From: UBA8106 sp964569695
Lineage (GTDB): Bacteria > Acidobacteriota > Vicinamibacteria > Vicinamibacterales > UBA823
Assembly (NCBI GenBank): GCA_964569695.1
Contig: CAZMUA010000005.1
Location: 79,192 to 143,191 of the forward strand
Direction of reading: 5' to 3'
DNA: 64,000 bases
In this document: positions 32,962-41,864 of the stretch, piece by piece
Layout of the letters: each line of letters opens with the position of its first letter
Numbering within the stretch: position 1 is the stretch's first letter
Position numbers and translations under genes: made by a program
The notes under the pieces: model-generated
Databases searched by the model: none
Told to the model about the DNA's origin: nothing
The model's input: the letters and a program-made list of their open reading frames with translations, nothing else

Positions 32962-33992
32962 TGTTTACGAAAATACTAGAGAAATTGAATCGCAGGTGTG
33001 ACTTGACATCGGATGAAGCGGGCGCTGTCATGGCATTAATAATGGACGGTAAAGCCACTGCAGCACAAATCGGTGGGTTACTAGTTGGGTTAGCCATGAA
33101 GGGTGAGCGTCCAAACGAGATCGTGGGACTTGCTCGCACAATGCGCACACACACAGTAAAGCTTCAAGAAACCTATACGGGCTCGTTTGATACGTGCGGA
33201 ACCGGAGGGGATCGATCAAACACTTTTAACATATCTTCTGTAGCTGCGTTGGTGTTAGCTGCATGTGGTGTAACTGTAGCCAAGCATGGCAATAGGTCGG
33301 TTTCAAGTAAATGTGGCAGTGCCGATTTGTTTGAAGAAATGGGTGTCAAAATTGATGCCGATCCCGTTCAGGTCGAGCAATGCTTGCGTGAGGCTGGGAT
33401 AGCCTTCTTTTTTGCACCGAAATTCCATCCCTCGATGCGACATGCAGCGCAGGCGAGAAAGGATCTGGGAATAAGAACTGCGTTCAATCTGCTGGGTCCT
33501 CTTACTAATCCCGCAGGAGCCCGCCGTCAACTGGTCGGCGTGTCACGTCCTGAGCATACAGAGTTATTAGCGCATTCATTTGCATTACTTGGCTCTGAGC
33601 GTGCTTGGGTTGTACATGGAGCTGATGGCCTAGATGAGATCTCGACTACAGGTTACACGAAGGTTTCGGAATGCAGGGAAGGGGTAGTGAACACATTTTA
33701 TCTCCACCCTGATGATTTTGGTTGTCAAAAGGTGGATCTCGCATCTCTTAAGGGTGGAGATGCAGAGAGAAACAGTTTGATTGCGGAGAGAGTGCTAGGA
33801 GGAGAGAAGAGTCCGGCTAGAGACATTGTGTTGCTAAATGCTAGCGCAGGCTTGTTAATCACTGGTGAGGTCTCTTCCTTGAAGCATGGGTTTGAACGCG
33901 CCGCGGAGGCGATTGACACGGGGGCCGCAAAAGAAACTCTGCATAAGCTGACTACGATATCTAGGCTGACTTCTCACAGGGAACAGGGATGA
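32961..33992 (+). CDS. trpD: Anthranilate phosphoribosyltransferase
   Basis: 343 residues from the ATG at 32961, which overlaps the trpG stop; the longer open frame from 32874 runs inside trpG. It couples anthranilate to PRPP. The PRPP-binding loop GTGGDRSNTFNISS and KHGNRSVSSKCGSADL are present, together with HPSMRHAA and NLLGPLTNPAG. Its stop overlaps the trpC ATG by four bases. Confidence 0.95.
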   Translation: MFTKILEKLNRRCDLTSDEAGAVMALIMDGKATAAQIGGLLVGLAMKGERPNEIVGLARTMRTHTVKLQETYTGSFDTCGTGGDRSNTFNISSVAALVLAACGVTVAKHGNRSVSSKCGSADLFEEMGVKIDADPVQVEQCLREAGIAFFFAPKFHPSMRHAAQARKDLGIRTAFNLLGPLTNPAGARRQLVGVSRPEHTELLAHSFALLGSERAWVVHGADGLDEISTTGYTKVSECREGVVNTFYLHPDDFGCQKVDLASLKGGDAERNSLIAERVLGGEKSPARDIVLLNASAGLLITGEVSSLKHGFERAAEAIDTGAAKETLHKLTTISRLTSHREQG

Positions 33993-34795
33993 CTTTATCG
34001 GCATCATCGGATTTGTTGGCCACGATTATATCTGGGACACGAAAGTCGATATCTGTTCGAGAAAGACAACGCTCGATTGAGGAGTTGGACTCGATAGCCG
34101 GAAGTAGAACCCCAAAAGGAAAAATGTTCCGGGAGAGGCTATCTCGAACAGAAACTATTAATGTAATAGCGGAATGCAAGCGAAGATCACCATCAAGAGG
34201 CTTGTTAAGTGCTAATTATGATCCCGTGGGTCTCGCCACTGAATATGAGAACCATGGTGCGGCAGCTGTCTCGGTTTTGACGGAATCAACATTTTTTGAT
34301 GGTTCAATCGAGCATCTACGTGGTGTAAGCGAAGCCGTCGACATTCCGGTTCTCTGTAAGGATTTTATCGTTTCTGAATATCAACTGTTTGAAGCATGCG
34401 TAGCAGGAGCAGACGCAGTATTGCTGATAGTAGCGGCGCTTGATCAGGGGCTGTTGTTGCAGCTTTTGCGACGTGTTGAGTTACTTGGAATGGCTGCGAT
34501 CGTAGAAGTTCATGATGTCGGTGAACTGGAGCGGGCAGTTCAAGCAGAAGCCAGCATCGTCGGGGTTAACAATCGAAATTTACGAACGTTAGAGGTTGTG
34601 GTCAAAACTTCTGAGAGGCTTATTAAACACCTGCCGAATACGATTGTCTCAGTAGCTGAAAGTGGTCTTCGCGATCAGGTCGATGTGCTGGCATTGCGGA
34701 GTATTGGCTACAAAGGCTTTTTAGTTGGCGAAGCATTAATGTCCTCTAAGAGTCCAGGTTTAACGCTATCTGAATTCGTACTGGGAACAACTTAA
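33989..34795 (+). CDS. trpC: Indole-3-glycerol phosphate synthase
   Basis: 268 residues, a TIM barrel closing the indole ring. Lys64 in AECKRRSPSRG, the catalytic lysine in VLCKDFIVSEYQ, and GVNNRNL and VAESGL near the C-terminus are the family motifs. It is a stand-alone enzyme rather than the TrpC-TrpF fusion of Enterobacteria. The start overlaps trpD by four bases (ATGA). Confidence 0.95.
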   Translation: MTLSASSDLLATIISGTRKSISVRERQRSIEELDSIAGSRTPKGKMFRERLSRTETINVIAECKRRSPSRGLLSANYDPVGLATEYENHGAAAVSVLTESTFFDGSIEHLRGVSEAVDIPVLCKDFIVSEYQLFEACVAGADAVLLIVAALDQGLLLQLLRRVELLGMAAIVEVHDVGELERAVQAEASIVGVNNRNLRTLEVVVKTSERLIKHLPNTIVSVAESGLRDQVDVLALRSIGYKGFLVGEALMSSKSPGLTLSEFVLGTT

Positions 34796-34809
34796 AGGTA
34801 AGTTTGTTT

Positions 34810-35457
34810 ATGGTCTACGTCAAAGTATGTGGAATTACTAACGTGGAAGACGCCCAATTGGCCGTAGAATCTGGTGCGTCAGCGATAGGAATGGTTTTTT
34901 GGCCGGAAAGTCCACGATTTGTGGATCCCCAAAGAGCAGCGACAGTGAGAAGTGTGCTGCCACCTTCGGTTCTCCCTGTAGGTGTATTTGTTGATCAATC
35001 GGTTTCTTATGTTCGTCGTGTGGCTGAGATGGTTAATCTTGGCGCTGTTCAACTTCACGGTTGCGAGAGTTACGAGTACTGCCAATCGATAGGATTTCCA
35101 ATTATTAAAGCTGTAACCGTTGAAAATGGAAAAATGATGACTGCGCTGAGTGATGTTCCAGAAACAGCGACTGTGCTGTTAGACGCGCATGATCCTATTA
35201 AAAAGGGTGGGACGGGAAAGTCAATAGATTGGGAATCTGCGCGGAGTGTTGCAAAAAGTCGAAAAGTGATCTTGTCGGGTGGGTTACGCCCTGAAACAGT
35301 GGCTTTGGGATTCAAGACCGTTCAACCGTTTGGTGTCGATGTGTCGTCCGGAGTAGAACAATATCCTGGTCGAAAAGATCCAGCACGCTTGAGAAGCTTT
35401 TTTAAAGCCTTAGCTTCGGTGGAAGTAGGACTGTCAGATGGCTCAGCAAAATTATGA
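34810..35457 (+). CDS. trpF: Phosphoribosylanthranilate isomerase
   Basis: 215 residues from the ATG at 34810 with AAAGGTAAG upstream; a TTG six bases earlier is also open. The catalytic Cys7 is in VKVCGIT and the acid Asp in LLDAHDP. GGTGKSIDW and LSGGLRPETV bind the phosphate. The stop overlaps the trpB start (ATGA). This is the only gene of the trp series preceded by a gap (14 bases) and not an overlap. Confidence 0.93.
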   Translation: MVYVKVCGITNVEDAQLAVESGASAIGMVFWPESPRFVDPQRAATVRSVLPPSVLPVGVFVDQSVSYVRRVAEMVNLGAVQLHGCESYEYCQSIGFPIIKAVTVENGKMMTALSDVPETATVLLDAHDPIKKGGTGKSIDWESARSVAKSRKVILSGGLRPETVALGFKTVQPFGVDVSSGVEQYPGRKDPARLRSFFKALASVEVGLSDGSAKL

Positions 35458-36722
35458 CAAATAAACCGATAGTTCTTTCCGTGCCAAGTTTTGGAGAACG
35501 AGACCCCGATGAACGTGGCTACTATGGTGTCTATGGTGGAAGTTATGTACCTGAAACGTTAGTAGCGCCAATTGAGGAGCTTGTTGCTTCCTACGAGGAA
35601 GCGCGTAAAGATCAAAAGTTTATTTCTCGATTGCACACCTTGTTAACAGATTACGTCGGTCGTCCAACTCCGTTGACTGAAGCGAAACGCCTGACTGGCT
35701 TTGTTGGGGGCGCACGAATCTTTTTGAAACGGGAAGATCTCTCACATACCGGTGCTCATAAGATTAACAACGCGTTAGGTCAAGCTCTACTGGCCTTGAG
35801 AATGGGTAAAGGTCGCGTCGTTGCCGAAACAGGCGCGGGCCAACACGGCGTAGCTACTGCCACAGCGTGTGCATTGTTGGGATTAAGATGCGACATCTAT
35901 ATGGGCGCAGAAGATATGGTGCGCCAAGCACTGAATGTGGAGAGGATGCGTTTATTGGGTGCATCGGTTAGGAAGGTAGATGGTGGTAGTCGAACTCTAA
36001 AGGACGCGATTAATGAAGCCATGCGTGATTGGGTTTCTAATGTCCACGACACGTATTATTTACTAGGCTCAGTCCTGGGTCCGCATCCATATCCTCTGAT
36101 GGTGCGTGAGTTTCAATCTGTTATTGGACAAGAAGCACGTGTCCAATTTGAATCTTTGACAGGGCGTTTGCCCGACACAGTGATTGCTTGCGTGGGAGGG
36201 GGAAGTAACGCACTAGGCATTTTTGACGGTTTCATCAACGATAGTGGTGTTGAACTGGTCGGGGTCGAAGCAGGAGGCGAGGAAATAGCTCCAGGGCGTC
36301 ATGCAGCACGTTTTGCAGGAGGTAATACAGGTGTGTTGCAAGGAACTCGCAGTTATGTTCTGCAGGATTGCAATGGAAATATAGAGGCTACACATTCAAT
36401 AGCCGCCGGTCTTGATTATGCAGCTGTTGGACCAGAACACGCTTGGTTAAGAGAGACAGGTCGAGCGGAGTATAAATGGGTTTCTGATGAAGCAGCTTTA
36501 ACTGCATTTTGTACTTTTGGTCGACTGGAAGGAATTCTACCTGCACTTGAGTCAGCTCATGCCCTTGCATACGCGATGGAGGTTGGTAGGACTTGGGATG
36601 CCGATCGAATGTTACTTGTGAATTTGTCTGGTCGAGGAGATAAGGATGTTGACACAGTAGCACAACAGCTAAAGAAGGGAAGCAAGGACGACGGTGTAGG
36701 AGGGCGAAATGTCACGCCTTAA
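35454..36722 (+). CDS. trpB: Tryptophan synthase beta subunit
   Basis: 422 residues. The PLP lysine is Lys103 in SHTGAHKINNALGQ; ETGAGQHGVATAT and CVGGGSNALG, the phosphate-binding loop, are present. It condenses indole and serine to tryptophan with TrpA. It is the TrpB1 type by length and by pairing with trpA. The last 14 bases overlap the start of trpA, a larger overlap than elsewhere in the operon. Confidence 0.96.
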   Translation: MTNKPIVLSVPSFGERDPDERGYYGVYGGSYVPETLVAPIEELVASYEEARKDQKFISRLHTLLTDYVGRPTPLTEAKRLTGFVGGARIFLKREDLSHTGAHKINNALGQALLALRMGKGRVVAETGAGQHGVATATACALLGLRCDIYMGAEDMVRQALNVERMRLLGASVRKVDGGSRTLKDAINEAMRDWVSNVHDTYYLLGSVLGPHPYPLMVREFQSVIGQEARVQFESLTGRLPDTVIACVGGGSNALGIFDGFINDSGVELVGVEAGGEEIAPGRHAARFAGGNTGVLQGTRSYVLQDCNGNIEATHSIAAGLDYAAVGPEHAWLRETGRAEYKWVSDEAALTAFCTFGRLEGILPALESAHALAYAMEVGRTWDADRMLLVNLSGRGDKDVDTVAQQLKKGSKDDGVGGRNVTP

Positions 36723-37515
36723 TAAGACTTTCAAAACTCTCCGGCAAGCAGAAAGAACGGGTTTGGTAACTTATGTGACTGCTGGCGATCCAACTGTAGC
36801 GCGAACCGAATCCATACTACGTACCCTGGATGCATCAGGGGCGGATGTGTTGGAGATTGGAGTTCCATTTTCTGATCCACTGGCTGACGGTCCTGTTATT
36901 CAGCGAGCATCAGAACGGGCTTTAGCGGCTGGCTCCACTCTTACGTCAACCCTGAACACTTTGGAGAAAATTCGGGCGTCTCTTAAGGCGCCGATTGTAA
37001 TTTTTACTTATGTAAATCCAATACTATCGTTAGGAGTTGATGAATTTGGAGCACGAGCTTCTGCAGCTGGAATTGATGGTGTTCTTGTTCTGGATCTTCC
37101 GGTTGAAGAGGGAACGTCTTTTCTTGACTCCATGGCTAAGGTCGAGATAGACACGATTGGGTTGATTAGTCCAACGACGACTACAATTCGAATGAAAGAA
37201 ACTGTTAAGTGTAGTCGAGGCTTTCTTTACGGAATCTCCAGGCTTGGCGTGACTGGAGTTAGAACAGAGCTTTCGCAGGATGCAGAAGCTCTTGTACAAC
37301 GCATCCGCTCCGTGTCAGACATGCCGGTCGCTCTTGGTTTCGGCATCTCGAGTCCTGAACATGTTCGAGAGGTCGGTCGATGGGCTGATGCTGCGGTGGT
37401 CGGTAGCGGCCTAGTTAGTGTCATTGCAGAGTTTGGGGAAAGCGAAGAGTTAGAAGAACGTGTTGGGAGTTATGTTTCCTGGCTGGTCTCGGATGGTTTG
37501 CAGAAAAAATCTTGA
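36709..37515 (+). CDS. trpA: Tryptophan synthase alpha subunit
   Basis: 268 residues, a TIM barrel that cleaves indole-3-glycerol phosphate to indole. The catalytic Glu49 (LEIGVPFSDPLADG) and Asp60 are present, together with the flexible loop GISRLGVTGVR and GFGISSPEHV. AGGAGGGCGAA before the ATG supplies a Shine-Dalgarno site inside trpB. Confidence 0.95.
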   Translation: MSRLNKTFKTLRQAERTGLVTYVTAGDPTVARTESILRTLDASGADVLEIGVPFSDPLADGPVIQRASERALAAGSTLTSTLNTLEKIRASLKAPIVIFTYVNPILSLGVDEFGARASAAGIDGVLVLDLPVEEGTSFLDSMAKVEIDTIGLISPTTTTIRMKETVKCSRGFLYGISRLGVTGVRTELSQDAEALVQRIRSVSDMPVALGFGISSPEHVREVGRWADAAVVGSGLVSVIAEFGESEELEERVGSYVSWLVSDGLQKKS

Positions 37516-37523
37516 GCGTGAAC

Positions 37524-37868
37524 ATGACTGACAAGAAAAAACCGCGAGACGTACACTTTAGAGAGTTAGATGCTGGGCAGATCGAGAAATTTCGCAATCG
37601 AATTGACCACATCGATGAGGAGCTTGTTCGACTCTTGAACGAGCGAGCAGAGTGCGCACTCGAGATCGGTCAAATAAAACAGGCAAGCGGCGTTGAGGTG
37701 TACCAACCCACTCGAGAACGAGAAGTAATTGATCATATTCACGCCGTGAGTAGGGGACCGATATCCAGAATGGCTTTAACGCGATTATTTAAACAAATCA
37801 TCGACGAAACCAGGCGTATGGAAGATGATAGGAATAGCTCTGGGATGGATGAAGAGAAAATAAAGTGA
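37524..37868 (+). CDS. Chorismate mutase, AroQ type
   Basis: About 114 residues of an all-helical AroQ chorismate mutase, which converts chorismate to prephenate for phenylalanine and tyrosine. RNRIDHIDEELVRLLNERAECALEIGQIK gives the first long helix with its Arg and Lys active-site residues, and GVEVYQPTREREVIDHI the second. In-frame TTG (37512) and GTG (37518) codons make the start uncertain. It stands directly before DAHP synthase; in several bacteria these two are fused or form a complex, which may apply here. Confidence 0.88.
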   Translation: MTDKKKPRDVHFRELDAGQIEKFRNRIDHIDEELVRLLNERAECALEIGQIKQASGVEVYQPTREREVIDHIHAVSRGPISRMALTRLFKQIIDETRRMEDDRNSSGMDEEKIK

Positions 37869-37881
37869 GGAGAAGAGGGTC

Positions 37882-38916
37882 ATGATGATTGTTATGGAAG
37901 AAGAGGCGGCTGAGAATCAAATTGAGGAAATCGTTGCGAAGTTGGATGATCTCGGATTTGATGTGCATCGCTCAACCGGGTCGCTACGGACCATCCTTGG
38001 AGCAGTGGGAGGGAATCGTGAATTTGACCCTCGTTTGTTTGAAGTTATGGAAGGGGTTCACGAGGTTATTCGAATTACTGAACCATACAAACTTGCGAGT
38101 CGTACATTCCAGCGGACGAATAGTATTGTTGAGATTGGTGACGTTCGCATAGGTGGCGATGAGGTAATTGTTATGGCCGGACCATGTTCGGCTGAGAGCG
38201 AAGAACAAGTAGAAACAACTGCAGCTGCTGTTAAGGCGTCCGGTGCAAAGATTCTGCGCGGCGGGGCTTTCAAGCCGAGAAGTTCTCCCTATAGCTTTCA
38301 GGGTCTTGGCGAAGAAGGCCTTAAAATGCTCCGCAAAGCGGCGGATCGGCATGACCTGAAACTAGTGTCAGAAGTGATGGATATCAGCCAACTGGATCTT
38401 GTAAGTAAATATGCGGATTTACTTCAAGTCGGTGCTAGAAATATGCAGAACTTTACACTTTTGAGGGAGTTGGGTCGCCGGCGCCATCCGGTGCTTCTTA
38501 AACGAGGGCTTTCTGCAACAATCGAAGAGTGGTTAATGTCAGCCGAATATATCTTAGCGGGCGGAAATTCAGATGTGATCTTGTGTGAGCGTGGAATTCG
38601 GACGTTTGAAAATTACACTCGTAACACATTGGATATCTCTGCGATTCCAGTTATTCATAAGCTGAGTCATTTGCCTATTATTTCCGATCCAAGTCACGGT
38701 ATTGGTCTAAGGGATAAAGTCGCTCCGATGGCAAGAGCATCGATTGCCGCTGGCGCGGACGGGTTAATCATTGAAGTTCATTGTGATCCTGACAATGCAA
38801 AAAGTGACGGAGCCCAATCCATGTATCCAGAGCAATTTGATCGATTGATGGCAGAGCTTCGGATTATTGCTCCCGCGATTGAACGCAGCCTTTGTCTGGA
38901 ACAATTTAGCCGGTAA
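37882..38916 (+). CDS. aroF: 3-deoxy-7-phosphoheptulonate synthase with N-terminal ferredoxin-like regulatory domain
   Basis: 344 residues. Residues 1 to about 72 form the small ferredoxin-like domain known from the Thermotoga maritima enzyme, where it mediates inhibition by tyrosine and phenylalanine. The barrel follows: MAGPCSAES, RGGAFKPRSSPYSFQGLGEEG, QVGARNMQNF, LLKRG and DPSHGIGLRD contain the PEP, erythrose-4-phosphate and metal ligands. It starts the shikimate pathway. GAGGAGAAGAGGG lies before the ATG. Having the entry enzyme near the end of the operon lets the attenuator control flux into the pathway as well as its tryptophan branch. Confidence 0.93.
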   Translation: MMIVMEEEAAENQIEEIVAKLDDLGFDVHRSTGSLRTILGAVGGNREFDPRLFEVMEGVHEVIRITEPYKLASRTFQRTNSIVEIGDVRIGGDEVIVMAGPCSAESEEQVETTAAAVKASGAKILRGGAFKPRSSPYSFQGLGEEGLKMLRKAADRHDLKLVSEVMDISQLDLVSKYADLLQVGARNMQNFTLLRELGRRRHPVLLKRGLSATIEEWLMSAEYILAGGNSDVILCERGIRTFENYTRNTLDISAIPVIHKLSHLPIISDPSHGIGLRDKVAPMARASIAAGADGLIIEVHCDPDNAKSDGAQSMYPEQFDRLMAELRIIAPAIERSLCLEQFSR

Positions 38917-38948
38917 GACGTGGGAAGAATAGGGCAGAGGCATATTCA

Positions 38949-39563
38949 GTGACTTCCGAAGGAGGGCGGCTTCTCCCGATGGCGTCACCAGCGGCTTCTC
39001 AGGACCAGCCGATATTTGATCGGATCGGAATCGTTGGGATACGTCTCATAGGAGGCTCTGTTGCTCTTGCGGTAAGACAGCGCTGGCCTGCCTCTCTTGT
39101 TATTGGCGTGGATGACAAAAGCGTGCTTGAAGTGGCACAACGAATGCACGCAGTGGATGTTTCAGCCGATGACCTCATGATGCTCTCTGACGCCCAGCTT
39201 ATTGTCCTAGCTGGATCGAATCAGGATAATTTAAGCGTATTAAAACTGTTGGATGAGTATGTAAATGAAGCCGCTTTAATCACTGATGTAACTTCTTCAA
39301 ACGGCCTTGACGTTAGCCTAGCTGCAGAGATTCCCCATCGCTTTAGTCATATTTCAGGAAAACTCTCGGTTGATGAAGCAAGCGGAGGCATTCTGCAGGC
39401 ACGAGCAGACCTATTTTCTGGTAGAGACTGGTTTTTAACACCAGGGCGTGTCAACTCTAACGAGATTGTCGATAAGATGTCTGAATTTGTTAGTGAACTT
39501 GGAGCGACCCCGACAGTTGGCGAGTCCTTATCGGACCAAAAGGCAAAGGCGCAGTTACTGTGA
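38949..39563 (+). CDS. TyrA-like protein, truncated and lacking active-site motifs (probable pseudoenzyme)
   Basis: 204 residues that align by eye with the Rossmann domain of prephenate/arogenate dehydrogenase: RIGIVGIRLIGGSVALAV near 25-42 and ARADLFSGRDWFLTP near 151-165. Every functional motif is changed. The second Gly of GxGxxG is Arg32; the TDVGS(T/V)K loop reads TDVTSSN (112-118); the substrate motif HPxAG reads KLSVD (138-142, with Lys for His); the late HD pair is SD. The chain stops where the helical dimerisation domain, about 100 residues, should begin. The frame is open and the stop overlaps the next start (GTGA), so it is not obviously decaying. ATG at 38979 is an alternative start. 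It is unlikely to make tyrosine precursors. Confidence 0.7.
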   Translation: MTSEGGRLLPMASPAASQDQPIFDRIGIVGIRLIGGSVALAVRQRWPASLVIGVDDKSVLEVAQRMHAVDVSADDLMMLSDAQLIVLAGSNQDNLSVLKLLDEYVNEAALITDVTSSNGLDVSLAAEIPHRFSHISGKLSVDEASGGILQARADLFSGRDWFLTPGRVNSNEIVDKMSEFVSELGATPTVGESLSDQKAKAQLL

Positions 39564-40015
39564 AGTCGTCAGCTGTTGATGCGGTCGTGATGCCAGAGTC
39601 TGTTGGACGAGGTCTCTTGGCTCACGCACGGAAAGAAGCTCCTCTAGAATGCTGTGGATTATTGATCGGCACGAAAGGGCAGGTTGTACGTTCTGCACGG
39701 GCCCACAACCTTCTCCAGAGTCCAACGCGTTATCGTGTGAACCCAGTCGATCACATTGAGGCGATTCGACAAGCACGCAATGAAGGACTTGAAGTGGTTG
39801 GGACTTACCATTCACATCCGGCCTCATTGCCTCAACCTTCTGAAACTGATTTAAATCAGGCGACCTACCCACACTTTGTTTATGTAATCGTGTCGTTAGT
39901 TTCCAAAGACACTGAAGCGATTAAAGGATACCGTTTGCGCTCAGGGCAAGCGACTCAAGTGGAGTTGCTTCCTGACGGGAGTTCTAGTCGTGCAGACAAC
40001 ATTAGAGGAGATTGA
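39560..40015 (+). CDS. JAMM/Mov34 metallopeptidase (M67 family)
   Basis: 151 residues. The zinc motif is complete: catalytic Glu30, His84, His86 (HSHP), Ser94 and Asp97, in the order E..HxHPx7Sx2D. Bacterial M67 peptidases of this size include the Mec+-type enzymes that release cysteine or other groups from ubiquitin-like carrier proteins such as CysO. No ThiS/CysO-like carrier is in the window. The GTG start overlaps the TyrA-like stop, making it part of the aromatic operon; its link to that pathway is unclear. Confidence 0.85.
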   Translation: MKSSAVDAVVMPESVGRGLLAHARKEAPLECCGLLIGTKGQVVRSARAHNLLQSPTRYRVNPVDHIEAIRQARNEGLEVVGTYHSHPASLPQPSETDLNQATYPHFVYVIVSLVSKDTEAIKGYRLRSGQATQVELLPDGSSSRADNIRGD

Positions 40016-40020
40016 AACCG

Positions 40021-41541
40021 GTGAGAAAAGCGGAGTCATCAGAGATCACGGTTAAAAAAGCACCTTTAGAAAAAGTGTTCACCCCTCTTTTAGTGATTCC
40101 GATTGGTTCGTCTGTTGGACGGAGTGAGATGGCACGCCTTGAACGTGCTTCTGGAGGTGCCGTAGGAGCAGCGTTCGTTCGCGGCGAGTGCTCTGGAAAG
40201 AAGTTTGACAGCTTTATCTTTACAACGATGGATGAGTCATGGAGTGCGGAGCGTTTAATGTTGATCGGTATGGGGGAAGAAAAACCTTATTCCGTGAGCA
40301 GATTGCGTCAGGTGGCGACGGCAGCAGCGTTAGCTGGACGTCGATGTCACATAAATCATATGGCCTTTGCTCTTCCAGAGAGCCTCGATTCTGAAAGCGG
40401 AGCTCAGGCGGTGGCAGAAGGTTTAACGCTGGGAGAATTTAGCCCAGACCTGTACAAGGCGGCAAGTGACCAAGAGGGGTCCCCGTTGGAATTCTTCGAA
40501 GTTATTTCAACTCATGACGATTCACAATTGATCGAAAAAGCAGTTGCGCGAGGACGGTTACTCGGTGAATGCAGTAACTTGGCCAAGCGGTTAGCGAATG
40601 AGCCAAGCAATCGATTGTCACCATCTATGCTTGCAGAACAGGCTTTGGAGATTCTCAAGGGCACCTCTTTAGAAATTGATGTCCTCGATGAAGAATCTAT
40701 TCGCGAGCTTGGAATGGGCTTACTTCTCGGAGTTGCTCAGGGCAGCGTTGAGGCGCCACGTGTCATTGTAATGCGCCACGAACCTGTCGGAGTGACGGAA
40801 GGGCCAGTACTTGCCCTAATTGGTAAGGGTGTCACTTTTGATAGTGGAGGAATTTCAATCAAGCCGGCTGAATCCATGGAGCGAATGAAGGAAGATATGT
40901 CTGGCGGTGCTGCGGTGATTTGCGCTATGCGCGCCATTAGTCAATTAAATCCTTCGATTCGAGTAATTGGCGTCGTGCCAACGACCGAAAATATGCCAGG
41001 TGGTCGCGCGGTGAAGCCTGGAGATGTGCTTTATGGAGCGAGCGGTACAACTGTCGAGGTTATCAATACAGATGCTGAGGGACGTCTAATTCTAGCGGAT
41101 GCTCTGTGGTATGCGATGGAATTGGGGGCAACTCATCTGGTAGATGTTGCGACCTTGACGGGTGGTTGCGTAGTAGCGCTGGGAAACACGACCTCGGGGT
41201 TGTTTGGTGCTCCGGATTCGTGGGTCAACATTGTTTGCGACATAGCTAATCAGGCTGGAGACAGAGTCTGGCCGATGCCAGTATTTGATGATTACTCAGA
41301 ACTGCTTCGAAGCGACATTGCCGACGTATCTAACGTCGGAGGTCGCCCAGCCTCTGCGATAACCGCAGCGATGTTTTTAAAGCGATTTACCGATGGTCGA
41401 CCCTGGGCTCACATAGATATTGCTGGAACGGCTTGGAGTGAGGAAAATTCTGTGTATCAAAAGAAGGGTCCAACTGGGGTAGCAGTCCGAACCCTGGTTG
41501 AGCTAGCCTGTGCGAGTGAGCAATGGAAGAAGATTAAATAG
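40021..41541 (+). CDS. pepA: Leucyl aminopeptidase (M17)
   Basis: 506 residues from the GTG at 40021, which has GAGGAG ten bases upstream; a TTG at 40012 is too close to that site. The C-terminal catalytic domain contains GKGVTFDSGGISIKP, MKEDMSGGAAV and NTDAEGRLILADAL, which hold the two-metal ligands and the catalytic Lys and Arg. It removes N-terminal residues from peptides in the cytoplasm as a hexamer. It follows the JAMM gene by five bases. Recycling of peptide amino acids is its likely role; some PepA homologues also bind DNA. Confidence 0.92.
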   Translation: MRKAESSEITVKKAPLEKVFTPLLVIPIGSSVGRSEMARLERASGGAVGAAFVRGECSGKKFDSFIFTTMDESWSAERLMLIGMGEEKPYSVSRLRQVATAAALAGRRCHINHMAFALPESLDSESGAQAVAEGLTLGEFSPDLYKAASDQEGSPLEFFEVISTHDDSQLIEKAVARGRLLGECSNLAKRLANEPSNRLSPSMLAEQALEILKGTSLEIDVLDEESIRELGMGLLLGVAQGSVEAPRVIVMRHEPVGVTEGPVLALIGKGVTFDSGGISIKPAESMERMKEDMSGGAAVICAMRAISQLNPSIRVIGVVPTTENMPGGRAVKPGDVLYGASGTTVEVINTDAEGRLILADALWYAMELGATHLVDVATLTGGCVVALGNTTSGLFGAPDSWVNIVCDIANQAGDRVWPMPVFDDYSELLRSDIADVSNVGGRPASAITAAMFLKRFTDGRPWAHIDIAGTAWSEENSVYQKKGPTGVAVRTLVELACASEQWKKIK

Positions 41542-41562
41542 ACGAAAAAAACGGGCCACTTG

Positions 41563-41751
41563 ATGTATTTACAATCAACAACTCCGATCGTTATTGAAAT
41601 TCCAGATGAATTGACACCTGAAACGACCCCGGCTGATGTTCTTCTTCAATCAATAGGCATCACAGGAGTCTTTATCGTCAGTGCTCTGATGGCTGGCTTA
41701 GTGATCGGTGGGATATTTATATGGTTGAAACATTTTAGAAGAGCAAATTGA
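41563..41751 (+). CDS. Small single-pass membrane protein, unknown
   Basis: 62 residues from the ATG at 41563. An acidic N-terminal half of about 33 residues precedes one membrane segment at about 34-55 (VFIVSALMAGLVIGGIFIW) and ends in basic residues (KHFRRAN), which predicts N-out, C-in topology. It lies 21 bases after pepA and ends the operon. I do not recognise a family. The membrane segment followed by positive charge and the tight spacing support a real gene. Confidence 0.5.
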   Translation: MYLQSTTPIVIEIPDELTPETTPADVLLQSIGITGVFIVSALMAGLVIGGIFIWLKHFRRAN

Positions 41752-41864
41752 TCTACTTAACATCGAGACCAAGGTTGTATTGATCGTCAGTCGAAATAAT
41801 CTACCTAATTGTAAGTGAAAATTCAGATTGTAATCGTGACGAGTCTAGCCGAACGACTTGTGAC

